From Glomus cerebriforme (Eukaryota > Glomeromycota > Glomeromycetes > Glomerales > Glomeraceae), in the NCBI GenBank assembly GCA_003550305.1, contig QKYT01001331.1:3203-15571 (forward strand): a stretch of 12,369 nucleotides of DNA, read 5' to 3'. Shown here piece by piece: positions 6,562 through 12,369 of the stretch. Both the position numbers and the translations under genes were made by a program. Every line of letters starts with the position of its first letter. Position 1 is the first letter of the stretch. Below the pieces are notes generated by a model, which saw nothing but the letters and a program-made list of their open reading frames with translations, was not told where the DNA came from and searched no databases.

Positions 6562-8593
6562 TATATTTATTATGAATTTATTTTATTTATAAAATTAAAT
6601 ATTATTGTATATTAAATCTAATTTATAATTAAATAATACCTAATTAAAAACTATATACAAATATTAAAAATACTTTTAGATTATCAAAGTAAACTCTAAA
6701 AAAATAAAATTAAAATAAAATTATAAAGTTTTTAAATTAATCCTATAAAAAAAAAAGCTATTATCATGCCAAATACTTAAAATATTGTAATTATATTGAA
6801 TACTTTAAGTATTAATTCTATAGAAAGATCACTATGCTGAATAAGTATCTTTAAGTATTATGAAGTTGATTATATAGAGTTGAAGTTAATTAAAATAATC
6901 TAAAAAAAATTAATTAGTGTAGTTAGTTAGTTAATCTTATAAAAAAAAAGAGAAAAAAACATGTTAAATAAAGTACCTTTAAATACCAAAAAGCTCTTAA
7001 TTCAAAATGCTGAAGTTATCCTAAAAAAAAAAATAAAAAATAATTAGCAAAATTTGATCTTATCATTATATAACATAGTACTAATAATAGATAAACTAAA
7101 TGTTATATTACCCTTATGCAAATATTCATAGGAGTATTTTGTATTGAAAAGAAATAAAATAATAACTAAATATAAAAAAAAACTAAAAAAAAAAAAAATA
7201 ATTAGTAACAAGTAACATGAAGTTAAAAAACTCACTATTCTTAAAAGAATGTCAGATGAATAAAATAAAAAAATTCAGTTAGTATGAAATAAAGGCAAAA
7301 AGAAACCCAATTTTTAAAAACTTACTTCCCAAATGAATACTTAAAAAAATAAAGAAAATAGCTTAACTTGTATAATCTAAAATCACCTAATACATCTTTC
7401 ATTCCCATTGGACTTCTTAAACTATAAATGTTTAATATGATTATTTTTTAAAAAAAATATGTTTCATAATGTTTTATTATAGAACTTACTTAATATGTAA
7501 TTTGCTAAAATTCAGCTATAAAGATGTAATAGAAATGCTAATATGATTCTTTTAAAAAGATGAATTTCATAATAAAATATCACAAAACTTATCACTTAAT
7601 TTACTTAAAATTTGTCTAAATCTATCTGAAATATTAATATATACTGTATTTCTCTAAAGAAAGTAAAGTTTCATTTGTAAAATATAAATGTAAAATACTT
7701 TTGAAATATTATTTAAATCTACTATTGAACTAATATTTTATTTTTTTGCTAAAATTAAAGGAAAAAAAAAAGGTTAAAAGAACTTAAAAAAATCGCACAT
7801 ATATATATTAATTTAAGCTTTTTTTAAACTACTATGGAATTACATATCATATGACTTAAAATATATGCATTTTTTTTCTCTTTTTTTTTTTTTAATATAG
7901 TATTATAATTTAAAAGATTTAATATAAGTCATTAAATTTACCAATTTTTGGCTTTAAAAGTTGCTTTTTAGCTTTAAAGTAAGATAAATTAAAATGATTT
8001 TTGGGAGGTACCAGATATATGCCTGATTGAACAGCATTCTATTTGTGTCTTATACTATTTTAGACAATAAAATGAAGAAAGATATACAACAATACTTCAT
8101 ATTTTTATGATTGTAAATATTTTTTGTAATCTATTATGATGGTTAATTTATAGATAGATAAAAGTATTTTTAACTAATTATATTCTTTATTTATTTTCTT
8201 TCATTTATTATTGTCTTATATAATACTTAAGATCCAAAAAATCTTACTAATCTGAGAAGATCAATTAAGTCATCATATATGAACTTATATATTAACTAAC
8301 TAGTAAATATCACAGAAGTTTAGCAAATATATTAACTAGCTTATTATTATAAGAGTTAGTATTTTTAATTACTTTTTTAGCTTATAGTAAATTAAAAAAA
8401 AGATCTGATAATAATAAATGATTATCATATTATTTATATAATTTACTGATTAGTTGACTAGTTTGGTATATAATGAGATTTTTTTATTATATTTTATAAT
8501 AAATAGTAAATCAATAAAAGTTTGATATATGCTATATAAAATTTTATATAATATCCAATATACTGAGATTTTTAAAAAAGTTTAGTAAATCAA
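6562..8593. other. Long AT-rich spacer, no gene seen
   Basis: Dominated by A runs (6700-7350), then T runs, including 13 T at 7881-7893. A minus-strand open frame of 63 codons at 7044-7235 is mostly Phe/Leu/Ile because it reads A-runs in reverse, so I reject it as a gene. A slightly mixed island at about 7999-8065 (GGGAGGTACCAGATATATGCC onward) reads EVPDICLIEQHSICVLYYFRQ in one frame for about 20 codons, possibly a scrap of an exon, unrecognised. Nothing else is supported. Confidence 0.4.
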
Positions 8594-8624
8594 GAGTTCA
8601 TTATATTATGAGTTCATTATATTA
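8594..8624 (+). repeat. 16-bp tandem duplication
   Basis: GAGTTCATTATATTAT occurs twice head to tail (the second copy differs only in its last base). It looks like a small slippage or repair duplication. Confidence 0.75.
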
Positions 8625-8914
8625 ATATTAGACTGTACTGGGTTGGTATATAGTAAATAAAGTGAGAATCTAATTGCAGCTAAAATACAATATTATACAG
8701 ATGATGTTATCCTTATATAGTATGACAAATTACATTTTTCATTTTTATGAGAATTTATATAATATGTATTCCATTCTTATGAATTTAATACAAATAAATA
8801 TGATTAATTTGTTTAAAAAAAAATTATAATTAATAATAAAAATAATAGTTTATTAGAATTAATCAGTTTCTAATTTTAGCAGAATTATTCACACTATAGT
8901 ATGATAGCATTAGA
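8625..8914. other. AT-rich spacer, nothing recognised
   Basis: No open frame of note, no RNA gene and no clear repeat boundary. Confidence 0.5.
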
Positions 8915-8979
8915 AATCAAATTAGTTTATATGTAAAGAATTGATTTTTAAAAATCAATTCTACTATACTATTTTGATT
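8915..8979. repeat. Fold-back centred on a perfect 26-bp palindrome
   Basis: Bases 8937-8962 form a perfect palindrome with centre between 8949 and 8950 (AGAATTGATTTTT and its complement). Beyond it the arms continue with gaps: AATCAAATTAGTTTATATG on the left matches AATCAAAATAGTATAGT on the opposite strand, so pairing extends to about 8915 and 8979. This may be the middle of an old inverted-repeat element. Confidence 0.65.
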
Positions 8980-9099
8980 TTTTTCAGAATCAATTTCAAT
9001 TCTTATTAACAATTTCCTAATAGTCTGCAATTTTTATGTATAAAGGTCTAACTATACAAAAATTTTTTAATTATTTACAATTATTGCAAGAGTTTGATT

Positions 9100-9721
9100 A
9101 GATACCATGCAAAAATATAATTTTTCTATATTACGAATTTTATATAACACGTGACCTTATAACGGATAACGAAAAACCGAAGAGATCAAATCGAATATAA
9201 ATCAAATCATTTTAATTTTTTTTTTTTTGTACGATATTGCTTTATATGCAATAACTAATTTATAATTGACGAATGAGCTTACATATGGAAAATATAGAAA
9301 GTTAATTAATTTTTAAGTACAAAAAAAGAGGTGTTGATCATATTATCTGGATTATTGTAATGAAAACAGATTCCGTAATAACAGATAATGTAATGTGGCA
9401 CGCTAAATTACTGTAATGTCAAAAACCATTATACCACGAATTATTGCCATCTCATAAGTTCTTTAAAAAAGGGGCTCTTTCGTGGCTGAAACTATTTGCT
9501 GCGCATGAGATCACTATGCGTCATCGTTGAACGAATTATCCGCAAGGGAATAATTTACAGTATATCACATGTTAATACAGAATTACGGTCTCGAAGATAA
9601 GAAAACTTTTTTTTTTCATTAAATTAGGGGCTCGTTATTAACAAAAATTCTTAATTTCCTTAATTCAAGCTGATAAAAAATCACATAACTTTTAATAACG
9701 TGTAAATTAAGTACTGTGGAA
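9100..9721 (+). promoter_or_regulatory. SEY1 upstream region: promoter and 5' leader
   Basis: Composition shifts here from almost pure A/T to mixed sequence, the pattern expected at the edge of a gene in such a genome. Visible candidates are CACGTGAC at 9148-9155 (a CACGTG E-box, bound by bHLH factors in fungi), TGCGTCAT at 9517-9524 (reverse complement ATGACGCA, CRE/AP-1-like), a pyrimidine run at 9608-9618 and two GGGGCTC words near 9471 and 9627. The transcription start cannot be placed. An in-frame TAA at 9686-9688 closes the frame upstream of the SEY1 ATG. I see no upstream gene or RNA in these 620 bases. Motif names are known; their use here is inference. Confidence 0.45.
9148..9155 (+). 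promoter_or_regulatory. CACGTGAC E-box candidate
   Basis: A CACGTG core followed by AC, 567 bases before the SEY1 ATG and right at the composition boundary. Such E-boxes are bound by Cbf1/Pho4/USF-type bHLH proteins in fungi. The distance is long but acceptable; no direct proof. Confidence 0.35.
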
Positions 9722-12341
9722 ATGAATGGTGTTGCAAATGAAAGTGGGCAGGTTAATGGTGTTCAAAAGACACTGCCTCAATTACAAATAATTGACGAAA
9801 ACCAGCACTTTACGTGCGTTAAATTATATTTTATATAAAATCATTCTGCATTCCTTTTTTACAATTCAATTAAACTTTTAATTGTTGCTAATTTTATTTA
9901 ATAGACAAGAACTGTCAAAAAGTATGAAAGATGAATGGAAACTGTTTGATTCCGGATTTAATTATAATCTGGTAGCAGTCTTTGGTTCACAGAGCACTGG
10001 AAAGAGTAAGCACAGTTTTTTAATGAAAATTTTAATATCCTTCGATATTTATGCTTTCTTCGATTTTTTTTAGGTACTTTGTTAAATCGCCTTTTTGGTA
10101 CTAAGTTTGATGTAATGAGCGAATCTGCTCGTCGTCAAACTACAAAAGGTACTATTTTTTTTAGTTATTTAAACCATTTCTTTGAGTTACAGTCTTCGCA
10201 TTGAAAATAACTTCTTGATTAGGTATTTGGATGAGTCGTGACAAAGACATGAATGTTTTAATCATGGATGTCGAAGGTACGGATGGTCGTGAACGTGGTG
10301 AAGACCAGGTATGCTTTATTTAATTATTCATAATTTATTAATATCAATATTGGCTTAATGGCCTTTTCACTGTAATTATTGTTTATAATTGCGCTAATTG
10401 TTATACTGTCTTTATAGGATTTTGAGAGGAAAAGCGCATTATTTTCCATGGCCACTTCCAATGTAATTATTGTAAACCTTTGGGAACATCAAGTAGGTTT
10501 ATATCAAGGCGCGAATATGGGCCTATTGAAGACCGTTTTTGAAGTTAATTTACAATTATTCCAAGCAGCAAGAGGGTACGTTTATCTTCAACACGTGAAT
10601 ATTACTTCATTAATTTTTACTAATCATTCATTCATTTATTTTTAGCAAAGAGAAGACATTGTTGCTCTTTGTAATCAGAGACCATGTTGGAGCAACGCCA
10701 TTAGCAAATTTGTCTAATACATTAACAGCCGATCTTGAAAGAATTTGGCAGAGCGTTTCTAAGGTAATTATCGTTAATTGTTACTATCATTTTAATATAT
10801 GCATTTGCAGAACTTTACAAACTTGTTTCTTCATTCCGGATATCATCCAATAGCCTGAAGGTTTGGAAAATTGTTCCATCAACGACTATTTCGATTTTAT
10901 GTTTACAGCATTACCACATAAACTCCTCTTACCGGAAAAATTTGAGGAAGATGTGATTAAATTACGAGAACGGTATGTTTTTATTCTCTGAAGATTTAGT
11001 CATATATAACTTTTTTGGGAACTTTCTTGATACATTTATTTTCATTAGGTTTGTAAATCCAAATCATAAAGATTTCGTTTTCAAGCCAAATTATAGTAAA
11101 CGAGTACCTGCTGATGGATTCCATGTTTACGCAGAGGGAATTTGGGTATGATAACAAAAACCCGATTCTAGCTTTATTTATTTATATATTTATTTATTTA
11201 TCTTGGTCATCTTTCTTTTCTAAATATAGGATCAAATTATGTCCAATAAAGATCTTGATTTGCCAACACAACAAGAACTTCTTGCACAATACCGTTGCGA
11301 TGAAATAGCGACGGTGAATAGTAATATTTATTTCTTTGCGCATTTTATGGAACCATTCCTAACTTATTTTCTTTGAAATTTGTTGCTTCAAGGTTGCTTT
11401 TGAGGCATTTTTGGGTAAAATAAAAGGGTTTAGGCAACCCATTGAATCTGGAAAAATCTTAGAAGGGTTAGGTCCAGAAATGGAAGAAATCCGAAATACA
11501 ACAATAAGTAATTATATATTTTTTTATACTATATAATTCACATATAATGTAGCATTCATATAATTTTTTTATTTTTCTGCTTAGAACAATTTGATAAAGA
11601 TGCATCTCGATATCATTCGGATGTATATAATCGTAAACGTAATGAAATACTTAACAAAGCAAATTCACAATTACACGTATTTTTTTTGGGTCAATTGAAA
11701 AACCTCACCAAGAAATCCATCAACACATTCAATGCTCGTATTCAAGTATATTATCTTTCATTTTTATATAATTCTATTTATTATATTTTTTTTAAAAAAA
11801 GGTACTAAGTACTCTTGAATCTTAGGAAAAATTAAAAGGTGAAGGATACGATTTTGCCGAGGTGGTACTCAATGCTCGTGGAGAGGTTGAGGACTTTTTT
11901 AAAAAGAATGCGGAATGTAAATAAGTTTCAACGGAAATATTTCTTTTTTAGATTCAACTTATTCGATTATTTTTATTAATATTTATTCATTATTAAGCGA
12001 TCGTTCTTACTGAAACTGATTGGACTTTTGACGAAGAATTTACTCAGTTACAAGAAGGTATCGATGAAATTGCTGCCAAATCAAGAGTTGAAGAAACTAA
12101 GAAGATGATAAAGGCTTTAGAGGTAAGCTTGATTCGTATGATATTTAATATTTGATGTGTATTAAAAGAATGAGAAATTTCTTTTCCAATAAACTATTAT
12201 AGAAATCATTCCAAGCACAAGTGAACGAATTTGTTTCTTTATATTTTAAAACACCATCTCCGGATATGTGGACGAAAATTATTAAGAAATTCAAAGAGGT
12301 TCTAGATAAGACCGAACAACAACTTTTAAAGAAAGCCAAGA
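9722..12341 (+). CDS. SEY1: SEY1, dynamin-like GTPase for ER membrane fusion (5' part, 14 exons)
   Basis: Sey1 (the fungal counterpart of plant RHD3 and animal atlastin) hydrolyses GTP to fuse ER tubules with each other and sits in the ER membrane with its GTPase facing the cytosol. Spliced exons give 520 codons plus one base. Visible motifs: P-loop GSQSTGKS at residues 58-65; switch I QTTKG around 86-90; [13 protein letters not shown] at 105-117 (G3 DxxG); the RD motif diagnostic of this clade in FVIRDH at 179-184. Residues from about 290 on are charged and helical, as in the family's stalk ([31 protein letters not shown]). The start is the first ATG after an in-frame TAA (9686). Family members are usually about 770-870 residues, so roughly a third, including the two membrane segments and tail, lies past the window. 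Frame, motifs and splice phases all agree; the gene appears intact. Confidence 0.95.
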
Positions 12342-12342
12342 G
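9814..12342 (+). other. SEY1: SEY1 exon-intron structure
   Basis: Exons deduced from GT-AG sites that keep the family reading frame: 9722-9813, 9905-10005, 10074-10148, 10223-10308, 10418-10575, 10646-10763, 10854-10972, 11049-11145, 11230-11313, 11393-11507, 11585-11745, 11826-11916, 11998-12122, 12203-12341. The thirteen complete introns are 68-109 bp. Donors are mostly GTAWRY-like. Intron 5 has a TACTAAT branch-point-like word near 10617-10623. Acceptors are TAG or CAG-type except introns 9 and 12, which use AAG. Intron phases in order are 2,1,1,0,2,0,2,0,0,1,0,1,0,1. The structure is inferred from sequence alone, so single junctions could be off by a few bases. Confidence 0.85.
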
Positions 12343-12369
12343 TAATTTATCATCATTTTAAATCTAAAT
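12342..12369 (+). other. SEY1: Start of SEY1 intron 14, running off the window
   Basis: AAGA|GTAATT gives a donor in the same phase as other introns of this gene, and the exon so far ends in QQLLKKAK with the next codon split after A, which fits Ser as a continuation. Read without splicing, the frame would meet TAA at 12358-12360 after six more codons, far too early for this family. Confidence 0.7.

Noticed and set aside
7044..7235. 63-codon Phe/Leu-rich open frame on the minus strand
   Set aside because: It reads A-runs in reverse, so a membrane-protein look is expected by composition; there is no supporting motif or conserved context.
7999..8065. Small mixed-composition island as an exon
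   Set aside because: Only about 20 open codons with no recognised motif and no neighbouring islands.
1..9100. A novel multi-gene defence or metabolic system in the accessory region
   Set aside because: I find only repeats, element relics and AT-rich spacer; there is no set of intact adjacent genes that could form a system.
9882..10073. Short plus-strand open frames in the SEY1 region (also 10448-10645, 10659-10853, 11114-11308) as separate small genes
   Set aside because: The first three are SEY1 exons read on into introns and ending at or in the next intron; the last overlaps exons 8-9 in another frame. Splicing joins the true exons into one continuous protein.
11949..11951. TAG as the acceptor of SEY1 intron 12
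   Set aside because: An exon starting at 11952 would run into TGA after about 20 codons and lose the TETDWTF match; the AAG at 11997 keeps the frame.
12145..12339. 64-codon open frame on the minus strand
   Set aside because: It is antisense to SEY1 exon 14 and the preceding intron.

Overview
The window looks like nuclear DNA from an AT-rich fungus. The only intact gene is a fungal-type SEY1 (ER-fusion GTPase) with many introns of about 70-110 bp, all GT-AG. Very AT-rich spacer, transposon debris and short introns fit an early-diverging fungus, and an arbuscular mycorrhizal species such as Rhizophagus is my best guess. That genus call is inference from composition and gene style and was not tested. 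There is no sign of operons, Shine-Dalgarno sites, tRNA, rRNA or CRISPR.

Layout. About 1-1225 holds a badly decayed intron-containing gene of a repeated, transposase-like family on the + strand, with a frame change, several stops and two N bases. About 1800-2580 is repeat-rich: a TGCAATATT-type repeat field surrounds a short inverted-repeat element (2085-2253) with perfect 27-bp ends and TA target duplications. Its left flank plus left end appears twice, separated by one N (1921-2111), which looks like two unmerged contig ends. A second N (3303) sits between identical 61-bp copies of a 26-bp A-rich minisatellite. A 1,379-bp element (4434-5812) has hAT-like ends, near-identical 8-bp target duplications and internal repeats but no transposase. 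From 5821 to about 9100 I see AT-rich spacer with small degenerate repeats and a fold-back at 8915-8979, and no convincing gene.

Near 9100-9150 composition changes abruptly: base composition becomes mixed, a CACGTGAC box appears, and about 570 bp later SEY1 starts (ATG at 9722). Thirteen complete introns and a fourteenth donor can be placed so that the reading frame stays open for 520 codons, covering the GTPase domain and the start of the helical stalk. The membrane anchors and tail lie beyond the right edge.

The SEY1 product would act alone as a membrane-fusion enzyme. Nothing to its left is functionally linked to it. I found no evidence for a new multi-gene system. The points of interest are the two non-autonomous elements, the assembly seams, and splice details of SEY1.
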